Source: Paenibacillus tundrae (lineage in GTDB: Bacteria > Bacillota > Bacilli > Paenibacillales > Paenibacillaceae). From it: a stretch of 64,000 nucleotides of DNA. The notes below the pieces were generated by a model. That model was not told the DNA's origin. It made no database searches and saw nothing but the letters and a program-made list of their open reading frames with translations. The stretch is from positions 434,001 through 498,000 of the forward strand of contig NZ_JAUSTI010000002.1 in the NCBI RefSeq assembly GCF_030812775.1, written 5' to 3'. Shown here in pieces: positions 24,092 to 32,612 of the stretch (within the stretch, counting starts at the first letter, position 1; each line of letters begins with the position of its first letter). The position numbers and the translations under genes are program-made.

Positions 24092-25606
24092 CTACAACTT
24101 ATATATTTCAGCGTATTTCTCTTCCAAATAATCAGCCAAATAATCTGGATTCAATTCTTCTCCAGTTACTGCCATGATCAATTCAGAAGGTGTACGTGTT
24201 CTGCCATAACGATAAATTTTGTCCGTCAACCATTCCTTGATTGGTATGAGATTGCCTTCAGCGACATGGGCATCGAATTCGGGCATCTCTTTGCGCAACG
24301 TATGTAGAATCTGTGCCGCATACATGTTGCCGAGAGAATACGATGCAAAATAACCGAAATCTCCACCGGACCAGTGAACATCCTGAAGCACGCCTTCACC
24401 ATCGTTCGGCGGCGTAATACCAAGATACTCCTTATATTTCTCATTCCACGTTTCCGGTAGATCCTTCACTTCAAGCCCTTCATTAAACAGCATTTTCTCA
24501 ATCTCATACCGGATAATAATATGCAGGTTATAAGTCAGCTCATCTGCATCAATCCGAATTAACGAACTCTCTACACGGTTAATTGCACGATAGAAGTCCT
24601 CCAGCTCAACTTCGCTAAGCTGCGGGAAATGTTGCTGTAGATCCTTGTAATAGCGAGACCAGAACGGAAGACTGCGGCCAATCATATTCTCCCAAAGGCG
24701 GGACTGAGATTCGTGAATCCCCATCGACGTTCCTTCTGCAAGGAGTGTGCCTGCCAAGCTATCATCGATATTTTGTTCATACAAGGCATGTCCACCTTCA
24801 TGCAATGAACTGAAGACCGCACTCGCCACATCATCCTGCAAATAGTTCGTTGTGATCCGCACATCACCTGGGTTAAGACCTGTAGCAAATGGATGAACAC
24901 TCTCGTCCAAGCGACCCGCTTCAAAGTCATATCCCATCTGTTCCAAAATAAATAGACTGAACTTCTCTTGTTGCTTGGTATCAAACAACTGGTTCAGGAA
25001 GGATGTGTCAGGTTTGTGATCCGAAGCATTGATCTTCTCCTGTAAAGGAACCAAGCGATCCTTAAGACGAGCGAATACTTCATCAACCTTCTCTACCGTA
25101 AGATCAGGCTCGTACATATCCAGCAATGTATCGTAACGTGTATCCTTGACACCCCAGTAATCAATAAACTCCTGTTTGAGTTTAACAATGTCAGTCAGAT
25201 ATGGAGAAAATCCAGCAAAATCGCTGTTATGCTTGGCATCTTCCCATGCCGTTTCTGATTGAGCTGTCAGTACAGTGTAAGCTTGAACTTTCTCAGGAGG
25301 AACGGACTGACTACGATCGTATTCCTTTTTGCAATCTTCCACCTGGCGTCGATCTAGATCCTCAAGCTGTTGTAATACGTCAGGCTGGGTCAATGTATCG
25401 AGGTATGATTTCATTTCAGCAGAAGTTTGCAGCTTGAAAGCTTCGGTAGACAACATACCAAGGGTTTCGGAGCGTGTCGGAACACCTTTCTTAGGCGCAC
25501 CTGTGCGCAAATCCCAGTGAAGCAATCCAATGGCTTCATGATAACTTTTGATTTTGCGAACTAAAAGACGAAAAGATTCCAAATGTTCTAGTGTTTGTTG
25601 ATCCAT
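24092..25606 (-). CDS. M32 family metallocarboxypeptidase
   Basis: A cytoplasmic zinc carboxypeptidase of the thermostable carboxypeptidase 1 (Taq/YpwA) family, about 504 residues. The HEXXH zinc motif is HEGGHALYEQN (around residue 270), followed downstream by ESQSRLWENMIGRS, which carries the third zinc ligand glutamate, and the C-terminal YSLGNMYAAQI typical of M32. I prefer the ATG at 25606, preceded by AGGTGA with eight bases spacing; an in-frame GTG at 25618 overlaps the ribosome binding site. It is a single gene with its own terminator. Confidence 0.93.
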   Translation of the reverse strand: MDQQTLEHLESFRLLVRKIKSYHEAIGLLHWDLRTGAPKKGVPTRSETLGMLSTEAFKLQTSAEMKSYLDTLTQPDVLQQLEDLDRRQVEDCKKEYDRSQSVPPEKVQAYTVLTAQSETAWEDAKHNSDFAGFSPYLTDIVKLKQEFIDYWGVKDTRYDTLLDMYEPDLTVEKVDEVFARLKDRLVPLQEKINASDHKPDTSFLNQLFDTKQQEKFSLFILEQMGYDFEAGRLDESVHPFATGLNPGDVRITTNYLQDDVASAVFSSLHEGGHALYEQNIDDSLAGTLLAEGTSMGIHESQSRLWENMIGRSLPFWSRYYKDLQQHFPQLSEVELEDFYRAINRVESSLIRIDADELTYNLHIIIRYEIEKMLFNEGLEVKDLPETWNEKYKEYLGITPPNDGEGVLQDVHWSGGDFGYFASYSLGNMYAAQILHTLRKEMPEFDAHVAEGNLIPIKEWLTDKIYRYGRTRTPSELIMAVTGEELNPDYLADYLEEKYAEIYKL

Positions 25607-25718
25607 TGTTACGCTCACCTCTTCAAATTTAATAGTTTTCCCTATTGATGATACTTTTTGAAATGGCTATAATCAACTTTTAACAGAGGCAAATTGAATT
25701 AGGGTTGTTAAAGTGTTC

Positions 25719-25886
25719 GTTCAAAAAGATTGGTTTTCAGTACCGAGAAGATGGGATGAAGCTAGAAATGGAGTAGCGGAGCGTAGATCAAGCTACGTGA
25801 GCAACGGACATTTCGGGTGAATTCCATATTCGATGCTAATCATGCCGCCAGGCATACATATGTAATCAAAAGCGGACTTTTTGAAC
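25719..25886. repeat. Dispersed intergenic repeat, copy 2 (MITE-like, 168 bp)
   Basis: Same orientation as copy 1 at 18936-19139. It begins GTTCAAAAAGATTGGTTTTC and ends with AAAGCGGACTTTTTGAAC, giving terminal inverted repeats of about 20 bp with mismatches. From GGTTTTCAG onward the first ~75 bases differ from copy 1 at only two positions. The ATGCC-GCCA-GGCAT hairpin is kept, but the central hairpin insert of copy 1 is missing. It lies between the carboxypeptidase and carbonic anhydrase genes. Confidence 0.8.
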
Positions 25887-25903
25887 AACCTAATGAAGCC
25901 ATA

Positions 25904-26005
25904 ATGATAGATGCTGACGGTATTAGTAGTACAATGATTGAAGCAATACGGCTTAGGTTAGGACAAGCTACACGTAATGAAATTGGCCGTGCTCATCGTA
26001 TTTAA
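25904..26005 (+). other. Coding-like 33-codon stretch after repeat copy 2
   Basis: Directly downstream of the repeat an open frame reads MIDADGISSTMIEAIRLRLG and continues to a stop at 26005, with codon use like that of the neighbouring genes. No ribosome binding site precedes the ATG, and the frame runs back into the repeat. It may be the 3' remnant of a gene cut by the repeat, or chance. No family recognised. Confidence 0.25.
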
Positions 26006-26023
26006 TCACAGGAGGCAATGGAT

Positions 26024-26587
26024 ATGAACAACATTCAAGAGATACTGGAATACAACCAAACATTTGTCGAGTCAAAAGAATACGAAAAGTATACGGCTGG
26101 TAAGTTTCCAACCAAAAAAATGGTCATCATCACTTGTATGGATACCCGGTTGGTTGAACTGCTGCCCAAAGCCATGAACTTGAAAAATGGCGATGTAAAG
26201 ATCATCAAAAATGCAGGCGCGATCATTTCCCAACCTTTTGGTAGTGTTATGCGTAGTGTGCTTGTCGCTCTCTACGAGCTTGGAGCCGATGAAGTTGTGG
26301 TTGTTGGTCATAAGGAATGTGGTATGGCTTCCCTACATGCAGAAACGATGATTGGTCACATGCTGGAGCGCGGCGTATCAGAGGAAGTATTGTCTACACT
26401 TGAAAACTCTGGCATCCGTCTAACCAAGTGGTTGCGCGGGTTTGACAGTGTTGAAGAAGGGGTAAAACATACTGTGGAAGTGATTAAGAAACATCCACTA
26501 CTTCCACCTAACGCACCTGTCCACGGCTTGGTGATTGACCCACATACGGGTAAACTTGACCTTGTCGCTGATGGGTATAGCGTGTAG
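26024..26587 (+). CDS. Beta-class carbonic anhydrase
   Basis: Interconverts CO2 and bicarbonate; about 187 residues, zinc enzyme. The ligand motifs are ITCMDTRL (Cys and the Asp-Arg dyad) and VGHKECGM (His and Cys). The small size and motif spacing fit the YtiB-like group of Firmicutes. The ATG at 26024 has GGAGG eight bases upstream; an in-frame ATG at 26018 is too close to it. It is monocistronic, followed by a strong terminator. Confidence 0.93.
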   Translation: MNNIQEILEYNQTFVESKEYEKYTAGKFPTKKMVIITCMDTRLVELLPKAMNLKNGDVKIIKNAGAIISQPFGSVMRSVLVALYELGADEVVVVGHKECGMASLHAETMIGHMLERGVSEEVLSTLENSGIRLTKWLRGFDSVEEGVKHTVEVIKKHPLLPPNAPVHGLVIDPHTGKLDLVADGYSV

Positions 26588-26610
26588 ACATCTCTCTCAT
26601 ATGCTTTTGG

Positions 26611-26642
26611 GTGCGAACCTTCTAGGTTCGCACTCTTTTTTG
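26611..26642 (+). terminator. Intrinsic terminator of the carbonic anhydrase gene
   Basis: Perfect 9-bp stem GTGCGAACC/GGTTCGCAC with loop TTCTA, followed by TCTTTTTTG. Confidence 0.93.
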
Positions 26643-26773
26643 TCTAAATTAAGGCAGTTTAGCTGTCAGGTTGTCAAACCATACAGTTTCAGTGTACACT
26701 TTTATGAAAGCGGTCAAAGATTACAATTGTATTGTTTTCTCTGGCTCAGCCCTAATATTAAGGAGACATGTGC

Positions 26774-27340
26774 ATGAACATACTTTCCTACGGATTGCTC
26801 GGGCTGCTTACCCGCGAGGAGTCTTCAGGGTATGATCTGATGCTTAAAATCCAGCCACACTGGCAGGCTAAGCATAGTCAGATCTATCCCCTCCTGTCCA
26901 AGATGGAAAACGAAGAGTTATTATCTTCCCGCTGGGTGCAACAGTCTGACAAACCGGACAAAAAAATGTACGCAGTCACGGACAAAGGTATTGAAAAACT
27001 GCTTGGATGGATGATCACACCCGTTACTGCGCCCGTTACACGCGATGAATTCAATCTTCGCATATTGTGTGTCGGTATTGCAGAAGACGGAAGCATGAGA
27101 CGCATCCTGAATGAGCGTAAAAACTGGTTTAACGAGCGAATACGTTATTTTGAAGATTTGAAATCTCGCATCCCTCAGGACAATTTGCGTGTGGGAAGTC
27201 GAGAGTTCGGGAGCTATATTCTCGTGCAGAAGGGTTTAATGAACGCTCAAACCGGCCTTGAATGGTGTAATTGGGTCACTCAGTTACTAGATGGTCAAGC
27301 AGCGATTCAGGATCCAATCCCAGTCATTTCGGAAAATTAA
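26774..27340 (+). CDS. PadR-family transcriptional regulator
   Basis: About 188 residues. The N-terminal winged helix has the PadR pattern YGLLGLLTREESSGYDLM and the recognition region SQIYPLLSKMENEELL, with KKMYAVTDKGIEKLLGWM in the wing. The C-terminal half is the Vir_act_alpha_C helical dimerisation domain. AAGGAG is eight bases before the ATG at 26774; an in-frame ATG lies at 26768. The effector is unknown. PadR proteins often repress an adjacent gene, but the downstream gene encodes a Gly-rich membrane protein with no clear detoxification role. A 10-bp palindrome TACAATTGTA (26722-26731) lies upstream as a possible operator. Confidence 0.88.
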   Translation: MNILSYGLLGLLTREESSGYDLMLKIQPHWQAKHSQIYPLLSKMENEELLSSRWVQQSDKPDKKMYAVTDKGIEKLLGWMITPVTAPVTRDEFNLRILCVGIAEDGSMRRILNERKNWFNERIRYFEDLKSRIPQDNLRVGSREFGSYILVQKGLMNAQTGLEWCNWVTQLLDGQAAIQDPIPVISEN

Positions 27341-27442
27341 AAAGAATTTGAAACGTTTCCGCGAGTTAACCGTATTACTTAAGCAAGGCTGTATTTTATG
27401 GAGAAATCCAACAACATTAATCGGGGGGTTACGATCTTTACA

Positions 27443-27943
27443 ATGAAGAAAAAATTCGGTATTAAACATCTTATGATGGTGTTCATGGCATTTACATTAC
27501 TGTTCGCAACAGTCGGTGTGGTTAACCCAGATTCAGCCGATGCAAGACGTGGCGGCGGTTTCAAATCAGGTACGAAAAGTTATAGCAATACGCCTAAGAA
27601 ATCGGATTCCAATAACAATGTAAGTCAATCGAACAGCAATAACAACTCAGGTACAGGCGCAGCTGCAACAAACCGTGGTGGATTCTTCGGCGGTGGCGGC
27701 GGATTCATGAAAGGTATGATGCTTGGTGGTTTGGCTGGAATGATGTTCGGTGGATTGTTCGGCGGCATGGGAGCTCTGGGTAACATCCTTGGATTACTCG
27801 TAAACGTAGCTGCGATCATGTTGATTGTTATGCTTGCGATGACACTCTTCAGAAAGCTCACGAACCGTAAACCAGCGGCAGACGGACGTTATAACCGCCG
27901 TGATGATCGTGATGATGATCGTAACAGAAACGGACGGTACTAA
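27443..27943 (+). CDS. Gly/Asn-rich membrane or secreted protein
   Basis: About 166 residues. An N-terminal signal peptide or anchor (MKKKFGIKHLMMVFMAFTLL, with an ADA-like cleavage region near 35) is followed by a Ser/Asn-rich linker, a glycine-rich block (GGFFGGGGGFMKGMM), and a hydrophobic helix (LLVNVAAIMLIVMLAMTLF). The tail is basic/acidic and rich in R and D. The organisation resembles the membrane part of Tim44-like bacterial proteins, but no Tim44 domain is visible. The start at 27443 is uncertain, since no strong ribosome binding site precedes it; an in-frame ATG at 27398 follows AAGG. It is followed 5 bp later by the YxcD-like gene. Confidence 0.6.
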   Translation: MKKKFGIKHLMMVFMAFTLLFATVGVVNPDSADARRGGGFKSGTKSYSNTPKKSDSNNNVSQSNSNNNSGTGAAATNRGGFFGGGGGFMKGMMLGGLAGMMFGGLFGGMGALGNILGLLVNVAAIMLIVMLAMTLFRKLTNRKPAADGRYNRRDDRDDDRNRNGRY

Positions 27944-27948
27944 TTCCT

Positions 27949-28230
27949 ATGGTTCTGAGCATGGATGAAATCGTGAATGCGATCTGCCTTCACATGGCAG
28001 AACGTAAAGGTGTACGACCAACTGATGTTAACGTTGAATTGAGCTGGGAGGAAGACACAGGATACTCCGCTGAAGTCTGGATTCAAGGCCGAAGTCAATT
28101 TTTGGTTGAATCGAACATGATTGAAGCGATTCTGCGTTATCTCCACAGTGAATATAATATTCGAGCTTATCGTGAGGATGTACGACTGGATCTTGATGAA
28201 GAGATTACAGCGATTGTGAATCAGCACTAA
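27949..28230 (+). CDS. YxcD-like protein (DUF2653)
   Basis: A 93-residue acidic cytoplasmic protein resembling B. subtilis YxcD: VLSMDEIVNAICLHMAERKG, then VNVELSWEEDTGYSAEVWI and LDEEITAIVNQ. No catalytic motif is evident and the function is unknown. It starts 5 bp after the previous stop, so translation is probably coupled; the ribosome binding site is poor and the ATG at 27961 is a possible alternative. It ends at a bidirectional terminator shared with tyrS. Confidence 0.7.
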   Translation: MVLSMDEIVNAICLHMAERKGVRPTDVNVELSWEEDTGYSAEVWIQGRSQFLVESNMIEAILRYLHSEYNIRAYREDVRLDLDEEITAIVNQH

Positions 28231-28251
28231 TGGAGCTCGAAGCAACGATTA

Positions 28252-28290
28252 AAAACAGCCCCCTTTGATCTAATCAAAGGGGGCTGTTTT
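28252..28290. terminator. Bidirectional terminator between yxcD-like and tyrS
   Basis: Perfect 18-bp stem (AAAACAGCCCCCTTTGAT and its complement) around loop CTA, with A and T runs at both ends. It lies between convergent genes and should stop transcription from both sides. Confidence 0.95.
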
Positions 28291-28322
28291 GTGTTAACTT
28301 CGCAATCCAATCGCCTTATCGT

Positions 28323-29582
28323 TTACTTCAATTTCACCAGACTGTAGTTCTTCTTCCCTTTACGGATAATAATGAACTTGCCACCGATGGCATGCTCTGC
28401 AGAAACGATAAATTCCAACTCTGTTACTTTCTCGCCGTTCATGGAGATTGCACCTTTGGTAATATCCTCACGCGCTTGACGTTTCGATGGCTCTAAACCA
28501 AGATCCACCAACCAGTCAACGATATTCTTGGCTTCGCCTTCCGTTTCAAAGGTTGGCATTTCTTTGAAGCCCTGCTCGATCTCATCTGCCGTCAAGGAGC
28601 GAATATCTCCACTGAACAAGGCTGCTGTAATCCGTTTAGCCTGCTCCAGCATGTCCTCACCATGCACGAATCTCGTCATTTCTTCAGCGAGTGCCTTTTG
28701 TGCTTCACGTTTATGCGGCTCTGTCTCCACCTTTTGTGCCAAGGCCTCGATCTCCTCTTTACTCAAGAACGTGAAGTATTTCAAGTATTTCACGACATCA
28801 CGATCATCCGTGTTCGCCCAGAACTGGTAGAACTCAAATGGTGTCGTTTTGTTCGGATCCAGCCAGATTGAACCACCTGCTGATTTACCGAATTTAGTGC
28901 CATCTGCTTTGAGCATAAGCGGAATCGTCAGACCATACGCTTTGGCCTCAGAGCCTTCTTTTTTACGAATGAGATCAAGACCACTCGTAATGTTTCCCCA
29001 TTGATCAGAGCCGCCGATCTGCAATTGTACGTCTTCATTCTTGTACAGGTGCAGGTAATCAAGTGATTGGAGAATCTGGTAGGAGAATTCAGTGAACGAA
29101 ATTCCGTCCTCAAGTCTGCTCGCCACGACGTCTTTAGCAAGCATCGTATTCAGGTTAAAGTTTTTGCCGTAGTCACGCAAAAATTCAATCACATTGATCT
29201 GGTGTGTCCAGTCATAGTTATTTACCATGCGTACCTGATTGTCGCCTTCGGTTACAAAAAGCTTTTTCAACTGAGCTGTCAATGCATTCACATTGTCCTG
29301 AACTTGCTCCAATGTCTGCAAAGAACGCTCAGACTGACGTCCACTTGGATCACCAATCGTACCCGTCGCTCCGCCAATCAAAATGACTGGACGATGACCT
29401 GCCTGCTGGAAACGCTTGAGCATCATAAAAGGAATCAAATGCCCGATGTGCATACTGTCTCCTGTAGGATCGACACCACAGTACAAGGAGACCGACTTCG
29501 ACCCAATCAGCTCACGCAGTCCTTCCTCATCCGTCTGTTGGTTAATGGCTTCGCGCCATTCTAATTCATCAATAATATTCAC
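28323..29582 (-). CDS. tyrS: Tyrosyl-tRNA synthetase
   Basis: Class I aminoacyl-tRNA synthetase charging tRNA-Tyr, 419 residues. The Rossmann catalytic domain has the HIGH-type motif MHIGHLIPF, the tyrosine pocket YQILQSLDYLHLY and GGSDQWGN, and the KMSKS-type loop KFGKSAGG. The C-terminal S4 RNA-binding domain ends the protein. The start is GTG (29582), ten bases after AAGGAG. An upstream T-box leader controls it in response to uncharged tRNA-Tyr. Confidence 0.97.
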   Translation of the reverse strand: MNIIDELEWREAINQQTDEEGLRELIGSKSVSLYCGVDPTGDSMHIGHLIPFMMLKRFQQAGHRPVILIGGATGTIGDPSGRQSERSLQTLEQVQDNVNALTAQLKKLFVTEGDNQVRMVNNYDWTHQINVIEFLRDYGKNFNLNTMLAKDVVASRLEDGISFTEFSYQILQSLDYLHLYKNEDVQLQIGGSDQWGNITSGLDLIRKKEGSEAKAYGLTIPLMLKADGTKFGKSAGGSIWLDPNKTTPFEFYQFWANTDDRDVVKYLKYFTFLSKEEIEALAQKVETEPHKREAQKALAEEMTRFVHGEDMLEQAKRITAALFSGDIRSLTADEIEQGFKEMPTFETEGEAKNIVDWLVDLGLEPSKRQAREDITKGAISMNGEKVTELEFIVSAEHAIGGKFIIIRKGKKNYSLVKLK

Positions 29583-29674
29583 GAATATACAACTCCTTCT
29601 CCAGTTTCATAATCCTCAGCTCATGAGATACGTGAGTCAGCAAGAAACACATCTGGGCAGCTTTTTTTGGACAC

Positions 29675-29935
29675 AAAAAAATCGCCTCCTTGTCATCTGT
29701 TGACATAGGGACGATTCATAACCGTGGTACCACCCAACTTGCACAGACATTGAAACCAAACCTGTCTGTACCGCTTTTGGCGAAATATCGTTCGCCATCC
29801 CGCTTGGCATTACCCAAGATACTCCAGAGTGTAATTCGCAGCCCTTGTATGTATCAGGTTCCATCAACCCCTGACTTTCTGTAACAGGGACAAAGCTGCT
29901 ACTGCGCTCTATCATCGTAGTTCATGTATTAGATT
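29675..29935 (-). promoter_or_regulatory. T-box leader of tyrS
   Basis: The minus strand carries the T-box core TTGGGTGGTACCACGGTT (within 29721-29740) and upstream Stem I sequence with a GATACATACAAG region, in which UAC would be the tyrosine specifier codon. Downstream a terminator stem (ATCGTCCCT with AGGAGGCGAT, enclosing a TGTCA/TGACA hairpin) is followed by T7 (29675-29681). Uncharged tRNA-Tyr is expected to stabilise the antiterminator and allow read-through into tyrS, 92 bp downstream. The specifier was assigned by eye, not by folding. Confidence 0.92.
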
Positions 29936-29941
29936 ATAGCC

Positions 29942-29970
29942 AGTATAGCGGAACCTTTGAGCCAATGCAA
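29942..29970 (-). promoter_or_regulatory. tyrS leader promoter
   Basis: -35 TTGCAT (29965-29970), 17-bp spacer, -10 TATACT (29942-29947) on the minus strand, just upstream of the T-box RNA. A second TATAAT follows a few bases downstream but lacks a matched -35. Confidence 0.65.
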
Positions 29971-30109
29971 GACCAAGTAATCTCTACCTTAGATGCTTTA
30001 CGAATCTATGGTTGGTCACCAGTAATATTCTCAAGATTTTTTTAAAAAAAGATGCTTTGGAAACAGTGTTCGTCTATATTATACACCAACTGATAAAGCC
30101 TTATGCTCC

Positions 30110-30550
30110 TCAGCTCTGTTCAAGCTCCCGCCTCTTGCCACTCTCATACCAATGTAGATAAACTCCACCAATCTGTTGGAAAGCTTCCTTAACATCCGAG
30201 TTCAGTTCTGCATAGACAGCCTCCGTATACTTCAAATGTGTATGTACATTGTCAACTCCATGCCGTTTCATAAGTTCAACATGCGCAATCGTAAAAATAA
30301 TATCTTCCAGTAACCAGTATAGAACTTCGCCTGTTTGCTTCAATCGCTTCTTCAACATAGGCATTCCCCGCTCATAGATTGTAACTATATAGGCAGTTTT
30401 GCCCACTTCTACATAAGGCACCCCCTCCCATTTGAACGCTTCAAACAAACGATTAATATTACGTGCAAACTGATCCGAAGGTAAAGATGTATGCTTGAGT
30501 AGTTCAGTCAGTGCATCTGCAATTTCTTGCTTGTTCAGCAATTGTGACAT
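30110..30550 (-). CDS. Imm63-like small protein
   Basis: A 146-residue cytoplasmic protein. The C-terminal half (EVLYWLLEDIIFTIAHVELM to YLHWYESGKRRELEQ) recalls the Imm63 family of polymorphic-toxin immunity proteins, although this is a memory-based match. The N-terminal half starts MSQLLNKQEIADALTELL and has no known motif. The start at 30550 has AGGAG seven bases upstream. No toxin gene is adjacent. It is the only gene between the tyrS leader and selO, and I see no strong terminator directly after it. Confidence 0.5.
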   Translation of the reverse strand: MSQLLNKQEIADALTELLKHTSLPSDQFARNINRLFEAFKWEGVPYVEVGKTAYIVTIYERGMPMLKKRLKQTGEVLYWLLEDIIFTIAHVELMKRHGVDNVHTHLKYTEAVYAELNSDVKEAFQQIGGVYLHWYESGKRRELEQS

Positions 30551-30662
30551 ATTCACACTCCTATAGGCTGCCGATTTAATAAACAATTGCCTTTTATGCA
30601 AGGTCATCCGCGACATGGATTCACTTTATATATCTTAACTTCCATCCTTACACTATTCCATT

Positions 30663-30684
30663 AAAAAAGCTGCCCTTAGGCAGC
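30663..30684 (-). terminator. Intrinsic terminator of selO
   Basis: GCTGCC-TAAG-GGCAGC stem-loop followed on the minus strand by TTTTTTAA, 76 bp after the selO stop. Confidence 0.8.
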
Positions 30685-30759
30685 CTTAATTTTTTCATTT
30701 TACGAATAAACACTAGATATGATACGACAATTACATATTACCATGTCTTATTCTTAGGT

Positions 30760-32229
30760 TTAAGTACCGCAGAATGTTCGATAAGATGAGTCGCATGTAG
30801 CAGGGACTTCGGTGTACTCTGAACGTTCAATCGAATGGTCGAATGGGTTTGACAGCACCTCAACTAGTTTCTCTACCAAACTAAGATCCGCATGATTTTC
30901 CGCACGATCCAGCGCTTCCTCTACTCGATGATTCCGTGGAATGACCGCTGGATTGTGATTGCTCATCAGTTGTCGTGCTTCTTCTCTAGATTGAGGCTGT
31001 CTCTCCAACCTTGTCTGCCAGTGTGCATGCCACTCCTTGAATTGAGCAAGGTCAGCGAGATTAGAATGATGAGTCTTATCGAAAGTTAGATCCAAGAAGG
31101 TATTGGTATAATCTGCTCCGGCCTTCTCCAGCGTTTCCAAGAGATCCTTCACCAATGTTTCGTCCCCAGGCTCCGCATTAAACAATCCAAGTTTGGCTCT
31201 CATGCCAGACAACCACGCTTGATGATACAAGTCAGAGTATTCGGAGATGGCATCCTGGGCAATTTGCACAGCCTGATCTTCATCCTCATGTAATAATGGC
31301 AATAGAGACTCTGCTAAGCGCGTTAGGTTCCATCCCGCAATGTAAGGCTGATTGCCATACGCATACCGCCCCTGAGTATCTATTGAGCTGAACACAGTTC
31401 CCGGTTTGTATATATCCATAAAAGCACATGGCCCATAATCGATCGTCTCGCCGCTTAACGTCATATTATCCGTGTTCATGACTCCGTGTATAAAACCAAC
31501 CAGTTGCCACTGAGCCACCAGCGATGCCTGACGTTTGATTACTTCCTCAAGCAGAGAGCGGTAGCGATGCTCATCCAGCTTAATGTGCGAATAGTGACGC
31601 TCTAGCGTGTAATCCGCCAATGCCCGCAATTCATCTACCGTTCCCCACCTTGCTGCATACTGGAATGTACCTACACGCACATGACTGGAAGCCACACGGG
31701 TCAGGATCGCCCCTGGCCGCTCCGTTTCGCGAATGATGGCCTCTCCTGTTGAAACAACAGCGAGAATTCGCGTTGTAGGAATGCCTAAGGCATGCATGGC
31801 TTCACTAATAATATATTCACGAACCATCGGCCCAACAGCCGCACGTCCATCCCCTCCGCGAGAATATGGCGTTCTACCAGATCCTTTTAATTGAATATCT
31901 ACACGTTCTCCTTCTGGGGTAATCTGCTCACCTAGGAGTAATGCACGTCCATCACCCAGTATATTGAAATTACCAAATTGATGACCCGCATACGCTTGAG
32001 CTAAGGGCTCGGCTCCTTCGGGTATGAGGTTGCCCGCAAAAATCGCTGCCCCTGCATCACTGTTCAGCTCTTCTGTATTTAAACCAAGTTCCCTTGCAAC
32101 TGCATCATTAAAAATGATCAAGTGAGGGGATTGCACAGGTCCCGCTCCCTGCTTCGTATAAAACGTCTGTGGTAATCGTGCATAACTATTATCAAAATTC
32201 CAGCCTGTCGCAAGCTTTGCTGTTGGCAT
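30760..32229 (-). CDS. selO: Protein adenylyltransferase SelO/YdiU
   Basis: A pseudokinase-fold enzyme that AMPylates protein hydroxyl groups, 489 residues. Family motifs include [22 protein letters not shown], the Lys-containing [39 protein letters not shown] and the metal region GVMNTDNM followed by DYGPCAFMD. The C-terminus ends FCGT, which places a cysteine third from the end, where redox-active Cys (or Sec in animals) is found in relatives. AAGGGG lies about 12 bases upstream of the ATG. It is monocistronic. Confidence 0.94.
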   Translation of the reverse strand: MPTAKLATGWNFDNSYARLPQTFYTKQGAGPVQSPHLIIFNDAVARELGLNTEELNSDAGAAIFAGNLIPEGAEPLAQAYAGHQFGNFNILGDGRALLLGEQITPEGERVDIQLKGSGRTPYSRGGDGRAAVGPMVREYIISEAMHALGIPTTRILAVVSTGEAIIRETERPGAILTRVASSHVRVGTFQYAARWGTVDELRALADYTLERHYSHIKLDEHRYRSLLEEVIKRQASLVAQWQLVGFIHGVMNTDNMTLSGETIDYGPCAFMDIYKPGTVFSSIDTQGRYAYGNQPYIAGWNLTRLAESLLPLLHEDEDQAVQIAQDAISEYSDLYHQAWLSGMRAKLGLFNAEPGDETLVKDLLETLEKAGADYTNTFLDLTFDKTHHSNLADLAQFKEWHAHWQTRLERQPQSREEARQLMSNHNPAVIPRNHRVEEALDRAENHADLSLVEKLVEVLSNPFDHSIERSEYTEVPATCDSSYRTFCGT

Positions 32230-32505
32230 GATATCACTACACCCCTTTTCCTTGAATACAAAATTCTTGTTGTATTATTGTTGCCTACTCAAGCCATGCT
32301 CATTTATGTAGTCGCATAAGTTTCATTGATAGTGAACATGACACTCATGTTCTTGTAGAAACTTTAGCATATTTAGCTCAAATTTGCATGCTTATCCCGT
32401 ATATACATAGCTGTTAACTCTGATAAAAAGTATAAAGATGAACCTGACTATCGTCCAATCACAATTATCAATAAGTGACCGATTCCAACTTTTCAAAACG
32501 ACAAC
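32230..32505. other. Intergenic stretch upstream of selO
   Basis: AT-rich sequence between the selO start and the palindromic terminator. It presumably holds the selO promoter, but I could not fix its boxes confidently. No gene is supported. Confidence 0.4.
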
Positions 32506-32548
32506 ACAAAAACAGCTAGTTTATAGTCTAGACTATAAACTAGCTGTT
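32506..32548 (-). terminator. 38-bp perfect palindrome acting as terminator
   Basis: Positions 32511-32548 form a perfect inverted repeat with 19-nt arms and no unpaired loop (centre TCTAGA). On the minus strand it is followed by TTTTTGTG. It lies 64 bp after the stop of the Dabb-domain gene and is best read as its terminator. Confidence 0.7.
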
Positions 32549-32612
32549 GCTGGATCAATTTCATTTTTTCAGTTTTATTTTCACTTCTACCCACCTTGCT
32601 TATCTTTATTAA

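Noticed and set aside
25817..26005. 62-codon frame starting inside repeat copy 2
   Set aside because: The first half is repeat sequence and no ribosome binding site exists; only the part after 25904 looks coding, listed separately with low confidence.
27350..27359. GAAACGTTTC palindrome as a cre or LacI-type operator
   Set aside because: It is shorter than and deviates from the cre consensus, and no sugar gene is adjacent.
29067..29564. 165-codon plus-strand frame opposite tyrS
   Set aside because: Antisense shadow of tyrS without start signals.
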